Shown piece by piece: positions 1-8,018 of a stretch of 64,000 bases of DNA (the stretch's first letter is position 1; each line of letters begins with the position of its first letter). Source of the stretch: Azolla caroliniana (taxonomy: Eukaryota > Polypodiophyta); NCBI GenBank assembly GCA_043228905.1, contig JBHGNT010000004.1:3100001-3164000 (forward strand), in the 5' to 3' direction. Position numbers and translations under genes: made by a program. The notes below the pieces were generated by a model that did not search any database, was not told where the DNA came from, and saw nothing but the letters and a program-made list of their open reading frames with translations.

Positions 1-1284
1 AAGGACGAGGCCGACCGGATCCGGAAGAGAGCGTACCGGTTCTTTCTCCGGGATGGCTGTCTATGGAAGCACCCGAAGAAGAAGAACGGTGTTCCGCTCC
101 GGGTGGTGGCGATGAAGGAAGAACGGGAGGAGCTGCTGACGGCCTACCACGACAGCCCTTGGGCTGGACACCGTGGAACATGGGCTACGTTTGAGAAACT
201 GAAGGGGAAGTATTGGTGGCCGGGGCAGTACCAGGACGTGCATCGGTTCGTGACAACTTGCGAGAGTTGCCAGATGCACTCCTTAGTCCGACATCGAGAC
301 GAGCTTCACCCTACGTACCCTCCGGCCATCCATTTCAAATGGATGGTAGATCTGGTAACGATGCCAATGGGTGTAGGACAGATGCGGTACCTGGTCCTAG
401 CGCGGGAGGATCTGACGAACCAGGTGGAAGGTTGGGCCCTTCCGAACAAAACGACCGCGGCCGTATGCCGGTTCCTAATCGAGGACGTGATATGCCGGTA
501 CGGGTGCGTCGGGAAGATCGTGGCTGACCGAGGGGAGTTGGACGCCGAAGAAGCCGCGGAGCTGTTCGACCGGCTGGGAGTCAAGCTCGCGCTCACCACT
601 GCGTACAATCCGGAGGCGAATGGAAAGGTGGAGCGCGGACACGGACCGATCGTCAAGGCGTTGGTTCGGGCATGCAGAGGCCGAATCGGTAACTGGCCGT
701 GGCTGCTACCTTATGCTTTGTGGGCGGACCGGACCACGCACAGTTCGGTAACCGGGTACATGCCGACGGAGCTCATGTTCGGCCAGAAGCCGATCATGCC
801 GATGGAACGGACGATCTCCTCGTGGGCGACGGTCGACTGGAGGGACGAGATGAGCCGGGAGGAGTTGTTGGCCGTGCGCATACGACAGCTCGAGCGGAGA
901 CCGGAGGACGTGGAACTGGCTACGGAGAAGCTCCGGGTGGCGAGGAAAAAGAACAAAGCCAGGTTCGACCGAACGCACCGGCTCCGACCGAAGAAAATCG
1001 AAGAAGGTGACTGGGTGCTCGTCTACGACAGCAGCCTCGACAACCAGCACCGAGCTACACGGAAGTTCGCACGAAGGTGGTTCGGGCCCTACGTGGTACG
1101 GAGCGCCAATGACAACGGGACATATCACCTGGCGGAACTCGACGGCACGAGAGTGGCGATACCGATTGCAGGGAAGCGGATCAAAGCGTTCAAGAAGCGA
1201 CACGACGACGAGCCAGACCCGGCTCTCCTGGTCGGCAGTGACGAACGATCCGAAAACGAGGAAGAACCGACGGGCGAGGAATGA
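1..1284 (+). CDS. Ty3/gypsy polyprotein, C-terminal part (integrase), truncated by window edge
   Basis: The frame is open from base 1, so the start lies outside the window; 427 codons are visible. Shortly after the edge is the HHCC zinc-binding region of a gypsy integrase (HDSPWAGHRG, then CESCQ). The DDE catalytic core follows: an Asp in MVDLVT, an Asp in VADRGE and a Glu in NGKVERGHG. The C-terminal part (WFGPYVVR) resembles the usual integrase tail, and the acidic end shows no chromodomain. Together with the LTR that follows, this is the 3' end of an element whose reverse transcriptase and gag lie to the left. No stop codon interrupts the visible part. The base composition is visibly richer in GC than the rest of the window. 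Assignment to Ty3/gypsy is by motif; I cannot name the lineage. Confidence 0.9.
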   Translation, partial: KDEADRIRKRAYRFFLRDGCLWKHPKKKNGVPLRVVAMKEEREELLTAYHDSPWAGHRGTWATFEKLKGKYWWPGQYQDVHRFVTTCESCQMHSLVRHRDELHPTYPPAIHFKWMVDLVTMPMGVGQMRYLVLAREDLTNQVEGWALPNKTTAAVCRFLIEDVICRYGCVGKIVADRGELDAEEAAELFDRLGVKLALTTAYNPEANGKVERGHGPIVKALVRACRGRIGNWPWLLPYALWADRTTHSSVTGYMPTELMFGQKPIMPMERTISSWATVDWRDEMSREELLAVRIRQLERRPEDVELATEKLRVARKKNKARFDRTHRLRPKKIEEGDWVLVYDSSLDNQHRATRKFARRWFGPYVVRSANDNGTYHLAELDGTRVAIPIAGKRIKAFKKRHDDEPDPALLVGSDERSENEEEPTGEE

Positions 1285-1342
1285 AGACGGGCCGGTTTTC
1301 TCCGTCCCAACTCTCTTGGCGCATACCGGAGGATGCGCGGTT

Positions 1343-1355
1343 AGGTGGGGGCGGA
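1343..1355 (+). other. Polypurine tract of the gypsy element
   Basis: A G-rich purine run directly precedes the LTR start. Its position between the polyprotein stop and the terminal TG is where a plus-strand priming polypurine tract is expected. Confidence 0.65.
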
Positions 1356-2128
1356 TGTCGTGAAGAAAACCGTCCATAGGCGGAATCGGCGCACCAAGGC
1401 GTGGGAACCGGTTCTTCACGCGCGCACGCTCCAAGTTGTACATAGAAGCGAATCGGGAGGATAATCGGCAGGAACGGGCCCTAACTCAAGTGGAGACAAA
1501 GACCGCGCGAACAGTCTTTTCGGTCGCGCGCGCGAACTGTACGAGTCGGCGGCGTAACTACGCGGATGCGTGGAAAACGGAGCGGATCCCTGTCCAAAAG
1601 GGACAGGGAATAAAGCTGACAGGACGGCCTGCTCGTCGGCCTATATAAGGAGCGGGAAAGAGCTGTTGCAGGGGGATCTCGCACGGAGAGGACGAAGTGC
1701 TGTCGGACCGTTTCTGGACGCTTCTCTCTCTCTGTTTCCTTCCTTCTTGAGCTCCATAGCTTTTCTGTGCAGGGTTCGGAGGAGGCTCGCGCTGTTTCGA
1801 GGAACGCACGAGTGCTTCCGGCAGCCCCTTTGAGCGTCGAAGTGAACAGGCATCGGCATCTGTTCGCCGGCCTGTTCGGTTGTAACCAACCTGTGCCCCG
1901 TCGAGGGTTGTAGTCGTGATTAGCCATTTTCTTAATATACATATGAAGTCATTCACATCTGTCTGTGTCGGTCTCTGTTCGCGTTCTCCGTGCTGAAGGG
2001 CCGTGTCCCTGTGTATCCCCGGTCCTGCGTAGCCGGTTCTCTCTCTTTCTCCTCCCTCGCTTGCTCTTTGGTTCGAGACCCCCGCGGTCCCGCCTCGATT
2101 CCACACGCACTTGCTTAATATCACGACA
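1356..2128 (+). repeat. 3' LTR of the Ty3/gypsy element
   Basis: A 773-bp segment begins TGTCGTGA and ends TCACGACA, a perfect 8-bp terminal inverted repeat with the canonical TG...CA ends. It follows the integrase frame and the polypurine tract. A TATA box (ctatataagg, 1641-1650) lies about 285 bp in, followed by a CT-rich tract. Immediately to the right, the reading frame of a different (copia) element begins, so this LTR marks the right junction of a nested insertion. The expected 5-bp target duplication on this side is acgtg (2129-2133); the partner copy is outside the window. Confidence 0.9.
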
Positions 2129-2130
2129 AC

Positions 2131-5100
2131 GTGACTCCTCATCGATCCCAATTTCGGCAATATACGATCCGTCACTCCGACTCAGTTCGAGTCGGCAACT
2201 CGCAACACTGTGACATCATTGGAATCGGCACCGTAGAGCTCAACCTTGCAGGTGGCTCTACACTTGTACTTCACAATGTCCGACATGTACCCGAGCTCTC
2301 AAGGCCATTGATCTCAGTCGGACAACTAGATGAAGACGGCATTCGTGCCGGTTTTTCTTCGGGAGGGTGGACACTCCACAGGGGGAACCTCCTGCTTGCT
2401 AGAGGACCCAAGATACACTCACTGTATCCGCTACATGTTACGCTCAGAGAGGGTAACCTGTTTTTGGTGGATATTCCTGTGTCATCACTATGGCACCGAA
2501 GATTAGGACACCTCAGCAAGGCCGGCATTACGCATCTATCTAGAGCCGGATACATCCCCAAACTCTCCTTCTCCGACCATCAATTCTGTGAGCATTGCCA
2601 GTATGGCAAACAAGCAGCCGCATCACACCCGACATCAGCACCAAGAGAAACGAGACCTCTCGATTTAGTCCACTCGGACGTCTGTGGCCCAATGCCGCAT
2701 CAGTCTCTCGGCGGTGCCTCTTACTTCGTCAGTTTTATTGACGATTCGACTCGAAAGGTGTGGGCTTATCCAATTCGCACCAAAGATCGTGTCTTCTCGA
2801 TCTTCACCGATTGGCTCGCTATGGTAGAAAATCAAACCGACCGAAAGCTGAAATGCTTTCGGACAGACAATGGGGGAGAGTTCAAATCCGAAGAATTCGT
2901 CAAATTCTGCCGACAACGCGGCATCCGACGTGAATTTACGGCACCACACAGCCCGGAGCAAAACGGGATTGCCGAACGCATGAATCGGACAATCCAAGAA
3001 CGGATAGTTTCCATGCTCCAACACTCCGGACTGTCGGATGGCTTCTGGGCAGAGGCTCTACTCACGGCAGTACACATAATCAATATGTCGCCAAGTAGAC
3101 CTCTAGGACTTCAAATTCCTCAGGAACTATGGATCGGCAGTAAGCCGAATTACGACAAGCTGAGGATCTTCGGATGCGAGGCGTACGCCCTTATTCCGAA
3201 AGATGATCGCCGAAAACTTGCACCTCGGTCCAGGAAATGCATTTTCCTTGGATATGGATCCGACGGCGAAATGGGATACCGACTCTGGGATCCCGAACGC
3301 AGACAAATCGTCCGAAGTTCGGACGTTGTGTTCAACGAGTCGGCTATGAATCCATCAGTCGAAAAACCGATCGAAGTCCGAAGGGTAACATTTTCCGATG
3401 TGCCGACCCTTCAAGAAGGCCCCGCTCTTAACACACGGTCAGCTTCACGGGTAGCTGAACCTTACACTACCGACTCGGACAACCCCAACTCGGCACAGCA
3501 GAACAATCCGCTTTTGGACCATCCGACCTCGATACCTGATGCGACCAGTCCAATCATACCTCGACGATCCGAGAGACTGTCGCAACCTCCGGAGAGGTAT
3601 TCTCCTGGAATTTTCTTCACCGACGCCGGCGAACCGACGTCTTACGAAGAAGCATCGACATCTGTCGATTCAGCCACCTGGCATCTGGCGATGGAGTCGG
3701 AAATGCACTCCATTCGGGCAAACAAGACTTGGGATCTGGTCGAATTACCTAGGAACCGACGTGCTCTTCCTTGCAAGTGGGTTTATCGACTAAAAGAGAC
3801 GTCTGATTCGACCACCCCAAAGTACAAGGCCAAATTAGTTGCGAAGGGCTTCCGACAAGAATATGGCGTCGACTTCGACGAGATTTTCTCACCAGTGGTG
3901 AAAATGACAACCCTTCGTTTTCTACTCGGCGTAGTGGCAGCCGACAACTTGGAGCTGATTCAGCTAGATGTCAAAACAGCCTTCCTCCATGGTGATCTTG
4001 ACGAGGAAATTTATATGGAGCAGCCAAAAGGCTTCGTTGCTACTGGCCAAGAACATCTAGTCTGCCGACTCAGGAAGAGTCTATACGGCCTCAAACAGGC
4101 ACCGCGACAATGGTACAAGAAGTTCGACGACTTCATCCAATCGATCGGCTTCTCAAAAAGCGATGAGGACCATTGTCTCTTCACCAACACAGCTCAAGAT
4201 GGATCACTCATCTTCCTCATCATTTACGTGGAAGACATGCTAATTTCTGGACGCCACGCGGGCGAACTTGCCGATCTCATTCGGCAACTGCGGTTGAAGT
4301 TTGCCATGAAGGACCTCGGTCCGGCACGACACATACTCGGCATGAAGATTAGTCGGCATCACGATAAACGACATCTTTTTTTGTCTCAGACCGACTATAT
4401 CCGACGTGTCTTGGAACGCTTCAACATGCAATCAGCCAAATCTGCTTCAACCCCGCTCCCCATGAATCTTCGGCTCTCTCAGCGAGACTGCCCGACATCC
4501 GGTCCGGAGGGGGAAGATATGAAGTCGGTACCGTATGCACCGGCAGTCGGCTCCCTTATGTACCTGATGGTCGCGACACGGCCTGATATTTCTCACGCCG
4601 TAGGAGTCGTTAGCAGATTTATGCACAATCCCGGCCGATCGCATTGGAACGCAGTCAAGCATGTGTTCAGATATCTGGCTGGCACAAAAGACCACGACAT
4701 TCTTTTCGGTCCGAACCGAACCTCAGGCGTAGTCGGTTACACCGACTCGGACTTCGCCGGTTGTATAGACAGTCGGAAATCAACAACCGGATACTGCTTC
4801 AAATTCGGCAATGGAGCAATCTCGTGGAAGTCGAAACTTCAGGAGTGCACAGCGACCTCAACGACCGAAGCAGAATATGTAGCTGCGTCCGACGCAGCAA
4901 AAGAAGCTTTGTGGCTCGGTCGGCTGGCGCACACGTTTCGACAAGTCGACCATGACTCGGCCCCAGTTGTCTATAGCGACAGTCAAGGTGCCGTTGCCTT
5001 GTCGAAAAATCCGGTTCACCACAACGCCTCCAAACATATCGACGTTCGATATCACTTCGTTCGGGACTGCGTCATTTCAGGGAAAATCGGTCTAGAGAAA

Positions 5101-5208
5101 ATATCCACAACCGACAATGTCGCAGATGGAATGACCAAGTGTCTTTCGGCAGACCGCTTTCGGTCCCTTCGGCATCAGATGGGCGTAACGACAAACCAGT
5201 CCGGTTAG
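2131..5208 (+). CDS. Ty1/copia polyprotein, 5' part displaced by nested insertion (protease end, integrase, RT, RNase H)
   Basis: The frame of about 1025 codons has no internal stop. It begins inside the region downstream of the aspartic protease (VTPHRSQFRQY), exactly where the gypsy LTR ends, so the GTG that opens it is a breakpoint and not a real start. Order: GAG-pre-integrase zinc region (LWHRRLGH, CEHCQYGK), integrase DDE (HSDVCG, RTDNGGEF, NGIAERMN), reverse transcriptase (KYKAKLVAKGFRQEYGVDF, QLDVKTAFLHGDL), RNase H (TDSDFAGCIDSRKSTTGY, TEAEYVAAS) and the terminal KHIDVRYHFVRD motif. The order integrase before RT defines Ty1/copia. The usual YVDD active site reads YVED here (about 4228-4239), which should cripple polymerisation. 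Gag and the protease active site are presumably left of the window. Confidence 0.93.
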   Translation: MTPHRSQFRQYTIRHSDSVRVGNSQHCDIIGIGTVELNLAGGSTLVLHNVRHVPELSRPLISVGQLDEDGIRAGFSSGGWTLHRGNLLLARGPKIHSLYPLHVTLREGNLFLVDIPVSSLWHRRLGHLSKAGITHLSRAGYIPKLSFSDHQFCEHCQYGKQAAASHPTSAPRETRPLDLVHSDVCGPMPHQSLGGASYFVSFIDDSTRKVWAYPIRTKDRVFSIFTDWLAMVENQTDRKLKCFRTDNGGEFKSEEFVKFCRQRGIRREFTAPHSPEQNGIAERMNRTIQERIVSMLQHSGLSDGFWAEALLTAVHIINMSPSRPLGLQIPQELWIGSKPNYDKLRIFGCEAYALIPKDDRRKLAPRSRKCIFLGYGSDGEMGYRLWDPERRQIVRSSDVVFNESAMNPSVEKPIEVRRVTFSDVPTLQEGPALNTRSASRVAEPYTTDSDNPNSAQQNNPLLDHPTSIPDATSPIIPRRSERLSQPPERYSPGIFFTDAGEPTSYEEASTSVDSATWHLAMESEMHSIRANKTWDLVELPRNRRALPCKWVYRLKETSDSTTPKYKAKLVAKGFRQEYGVDFDEIFSPVVKMTTLRFLLGVVAADNLELIQLDVKTAFLHGDLDEEIYMEQPKGFVATGQEHLVCRLRKSLYGLKQAPRQWYKKFDDFIQSIGFSKSDEDHCLFTNTAQDGSLIFLIIYVEDMLISGRHAGELADLIRQLRLKFAMKDLGPARHILGMKISRHHDKRHLFLSQTDYIRRVLERFNMQSAKSASTPLPMNLRLSQRDCPTSGPEGEDMKSVPYAPAVGSLMYLMVATRPDISHAVGVVSRFMHNPGRSHWNAVKHVFRYLAGTKDHDILFGPNRTSGVVGYTDSDFAGCIDSRKSTTGYCFKFGNGAISWKSKLQECTATSTTEAEYVAASDAAKEALWLGRLAHTFRQVDHDSAPVVYSDSQGAVALSKNPVHHNASKHIDVRYHFVRDCVISGKIGLEKISTTDNVADGMTKCLSADRFRSLRHQMGVTTNQSG

Positions 5209-5401
5209 AGCCGGACACATCGCAGGATGGTTTCCGACAACCGACATCAGTTCCTTAATGATCGGCTTCAACTCTTCCGACCCGACCAGTTCGGTCTTCT
5301 GCCTTCGGACCCTGCCGACTCGAACAAAACTGATATGTCCGAGAACCTAGGTTTATACCTGTAATCTTAGATAACCCATGTATACGCCCATTACGGGGGA
5401 G

Positions 5402-5583
5402 TGTCGAATACAAGTGTATAATGGACGTATTCACACTATCCCTTTCTATAGCTCAAGTTTGGGCCATTTGTGTAATTAGCATAAAGGGTAGTTGCCCTAA
5501 GTCGGTCACTATATATAGTGACCTTGTAACCTTTTTGTAAGGTTGGGTGTTGTATTATTGCTTTGTGGAATAAAGAGTCTTTT

Positions 5584-5629
<46 letters not shown>

Positions 5630-5721
5630 GTGCACGACCTCAGAAACGATCATACGCAGGTACTCAGAACAGAATCGAATGCTTCTTGATCCTTCCGCAT
5701 AGACGACTTTGATCTTCAACA
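5402..5721 (+). repeat. 3' LTR of the first copia element
   Basis: A 320-bp segment begins TGTCGAATA and ends TCTTCAACA; the ends form an imperfect inverted repeat (TGTCGAA against TGTTGAA). It follows the polyprotein and a G-rich polypurine tract (acgggggag, about 5393-5401). It carries a TATA box (tatata, 5510-5517), a polyadenylation signal AATAAA (5569-5574) and a (TC)n tract (about 5587-5623). The TATA and AATAAA are in plus orientation, which agrees with the upstream polyprotein. The right flank starts gtaag; the matching left target copy is not visible. The right end is less certain than the left. Confidence 0.75.
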
Positions 5722-5868
5722 GTAAGTCTCCTTCCCCCTTCATTTTCTGTCTTGAGCACACTAAACGATCCAGCACATCACGATCCGTTGTGCACAAAGA
5801 AGAGCCGGAGCGTCTTCCTAACACATTTCGGCTAGTACCCAGTTCGGACGGTATCCGGTTCTCTCTTG
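5722..5868. other. Unassigned spacer between two copia elements
   Basis: About 150 bp between the right end of one copia LTR and the polypurine tract (minus strand, about 5869-5885) of the next element. It does not match the 387-bp LTR of the minus-strand element, which should occupy this place. It may be host DNA or the remains of a rearrangement that removed that LTR. Confidence 0.4.
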
Positions 5869-6916
5869 TACTCCCCCTCAAGCTTGGCAAGTTAGGGATC
5901 GTCAATCCAAGGTTTGACATGAAGTGTCGAAGCTTGTCGGCTCCTAGGGCTTTGGTGAAGATGTCGACCGTCTATAGATTCGTGTTGATGTGTTGAAGCT
6001 CGACATCTCCAACTTGAACGCACTCTCAAATGAAATGATAGTGCACTTCGATATGCTTCGTGTGTGCGTGGAACATCGGGTTCCGAGCTAGATAAATACT
6101 GCTTATGTTGTCACAGTAAAGGGGAATCAGATCATTGATGGGAACGCCCAAATCCTTCAATATCCTCTTGAGCCATATGGTTTCACATGCAGCCATTGTT
6201 GTGCCCCTGTATTTGGCCTCTATGCTCAAAAGAATGATGGTTGGTGTGCAGAAAGAGGGAGAATTCTCACTTGTTAGAACGACGGTTCTCATCGTGCTAA
6301 ACCGTGGTGAATCACAAAGCTCCTTGATCTTGTCATCATCCACATTGATGCTTATTGAGCCGAGTGAATCACAAAGCTCCTTGATCTTCAAGGTGTAGCT
6401 TGTGATGGACATGTCCCTTTGTTGGATATTATTCAACTCTTGGCAGAGTTGAAGCTTTCTTGTGGTTGTATTGGCCGCGAAAATCTTCCTAAGATTCTCC
6501 CATGCTTCCTTTGGCTTCTCAAATGTAGTCGAACATGTGGTCATGAACACATGTCGCGAAGCAATACATTACTCAACTTGCGGCTTGCTCCCATGTTGAG
6601 TATTCGGGAGTCGTAGGGTCAGGTCGATTTTCTTGTGCTCCTTTGATGTAGCTCCAATAACCTTGGCCAACAAGGTATTGGTGCATCTTGTACTCCCAAT
6701 ACGCAAAGTTGTTTCGGTCCAACTTCTCATTAGGGAGAGCGCTCCCCATTTGAGTATTCATGGTGTTCGATATAGATTTCTTCATTCTTCTTCTCTCTTG
6801 AATACGAGCTATGTAGCGGCACTATGATAACGATGAGCCAAATTTCTTTGACTCATCGGCGTAGACACAACACACACGGATGGGCTAGATTGAGCTACCA
6901 AAGCACTCTGATACCA
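5869..6916 (-). pseudogene. Internally deleted Ty1/copia element: gag fused to RNase H
   Basis: Read on the minus strand, the region starts with a copia gag (NEKLDRNNFAYWEYKMHQYL, about 6573-6785). It continues with more gag of the UBN2 type (KEAWENLRKIFAANTTTRKL; CDSLGSISINVDDD). It then jumps straight to the RNase H end (IEAKYRGTTMAACETIWLKR; NPMFHAHTKHIEVHYHF) and the tail DIFTKALGADKLRHFMSNLG. Zinc knuckle, protease, integrase and reverse transcriptase are missing, so this is a non-autonomous derivative. The frame is broken at least twice (shift near 6560, stops near 5990-6030). A 25-bp direct repeat (about 6306 and 6364) lies within gag. A purine tract (agcttgagggggag) ends the internal region on the left. 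Confidence 0.85.
6905..6916 (-). other. tRNA-Met primer-binding site of the deleted copia element
   Basis: On the minus strand the bases directly after the LTR read TGGTATCAGAG, complementary to the 3' end of plant initiator tRNA-Met, the normal primer of plant copia elements. Confidence 0.85.
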
Positions 6917-7303
6917 TGTAAAGAATCGATGGTATGATTATGTGCAGCGGAATAGGTTAGAGATGTGTGTTGTGTGTGAGAGAGAGAAGAGGAGAGGAGA
7001 GAGACACAAGATAGATAAAAAACGAATATTCAAGAAGATGTATATTACAAAGGAGATTTAACTAACACATTACAAAGTATGAGGATGGTGCTTTATATAG
7101 TCACCCTCTCTCTCTTCATTAACCACCGAAGCTCATCGGTCATGGGGAATTTGGAAACCCATTAGTTATGTGTCATAGAATACAATTCTATGACACATAG
7201 TTCATGTGTAGAGAGTAGTGTTGTGACTTTTGACCTTTGAGTGTTCATACACTCTCAAGGTGTGTGTTCACACACTAGACTAGGTTGGGCTTGATTCTCA
7301 ACA
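6917..7303 (-). repeat. 5' LTR of the deleted minus-strand copia element
   Basis: A 387-bp segment that on the minus strand begins TGTTGAGAATC and ends GATTCTTTACA, an imperfect terminal inverted repeat. The tRNA-Met primer-binding site follows it directly. It contains a TATA motif on the minus strand (ctatataaag, about 7090-7100), CT-rich tracts and a perfect 15-bp hairpin (7167-7199). No second copy of this LTR is found at the other end of the element, so the element is terminally incomplete. Confidence 0.82.
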
Positions 7304-7533
7304 ATATGCTTATACTAGCTTTTGTAACTTACTATAGAAGTGAGATGAAATGTTTCCTTTTGTTTTCTCTATGTACAATTTTCAAGTTAAATATACTAAG
7401 GTGCATCTTTCTTTAAAAAAAAAATCATTATTGCGTTTTTTGTTCGAACTCATAGCCACTTTAGGCGAATTCAAGCCAGTTTTCAAAGAATCACGCCATC
7501 AAAGGAGCTTTCATGGTATTAAAGGCATGATGG

Positions 7534-7840
7534 TAATCATTGTAAGGGAAATCTATCGCATGATCACAGAGAAGTATAACAGATGAAAGCTCTCTTAGAG
7601 CATAAAGATACAAGCTAATCGTTGTAAGGGAAATCTATCGCGTGATCACAAAGAAGCATAACAGATGAAAGCTCTCTTAGAGCATAAAGATACAAGCTAA
7701 TCGTCGTAAGGGAAATCTATCGCGTGATCACAAAGAAGCATAACATATGAAAGCTCTCTTAGAACATACAGATACAAGGTAATCATTGTAAGGGAAATCT
7801 ATCACGTGATAAAAAGGAAGCATAACAGATGAAAGCTCAT
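7534..7840. repeat. 82-bp minisatellite, about 3.7 copies
   Basis: The unit beginning taatcattgtaagggaaatc recurs at 7534, 7616, 7698 and 7780, an exact 82-bp period, with a few substitutions per copy; the last unit is partial. It lies about 180 bp upstream of the PTRHD1-like start codon. The short open frame here is an accident of the repeat. Confidence 0.9.
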
Positions 7841-8018
7841 AAGAGAACCTGGTACAAAAAAGCACGACATTCGGGCGATACTCAGGTCTCCGGAAGTGAA
7901 GTACCCAATTATCAGTTTTAACATGTGTCCACAATTGAACATGTGAAGCCTTTTTCTTTTCTCCTTTGGGCTTCAAAGTGTGTACAGTTTTGAAGAGAAA
8001 GAAGGTTTTGTGAAGAAA

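Noticed and set aside
5402-5721. Minus orientation for this LTR (a purine run precedes it on that strand)
   Set aside because: TATA, AATAAA, the better purine tract and the adjoining polyprotein all fit plus orientation.
5555-5920. Minus-strand frame ending in an RERERE run
   Set aside because: It mixes the RNase H tail of the deleted copia, the unassigned spacer and the TC tract of the next LTR; not one gene.
7534-7840. CRISPR-like array
   Set aside because: Units are 82 bp and repeated over their whole length with no unique spacers, and the DNA is plant nuclear; it is a minisatellite.
7980-8018. Upstream extension of the PTRHD1 frame
   Set aside because: It begins only with GTG; the first ATG is at 8019.
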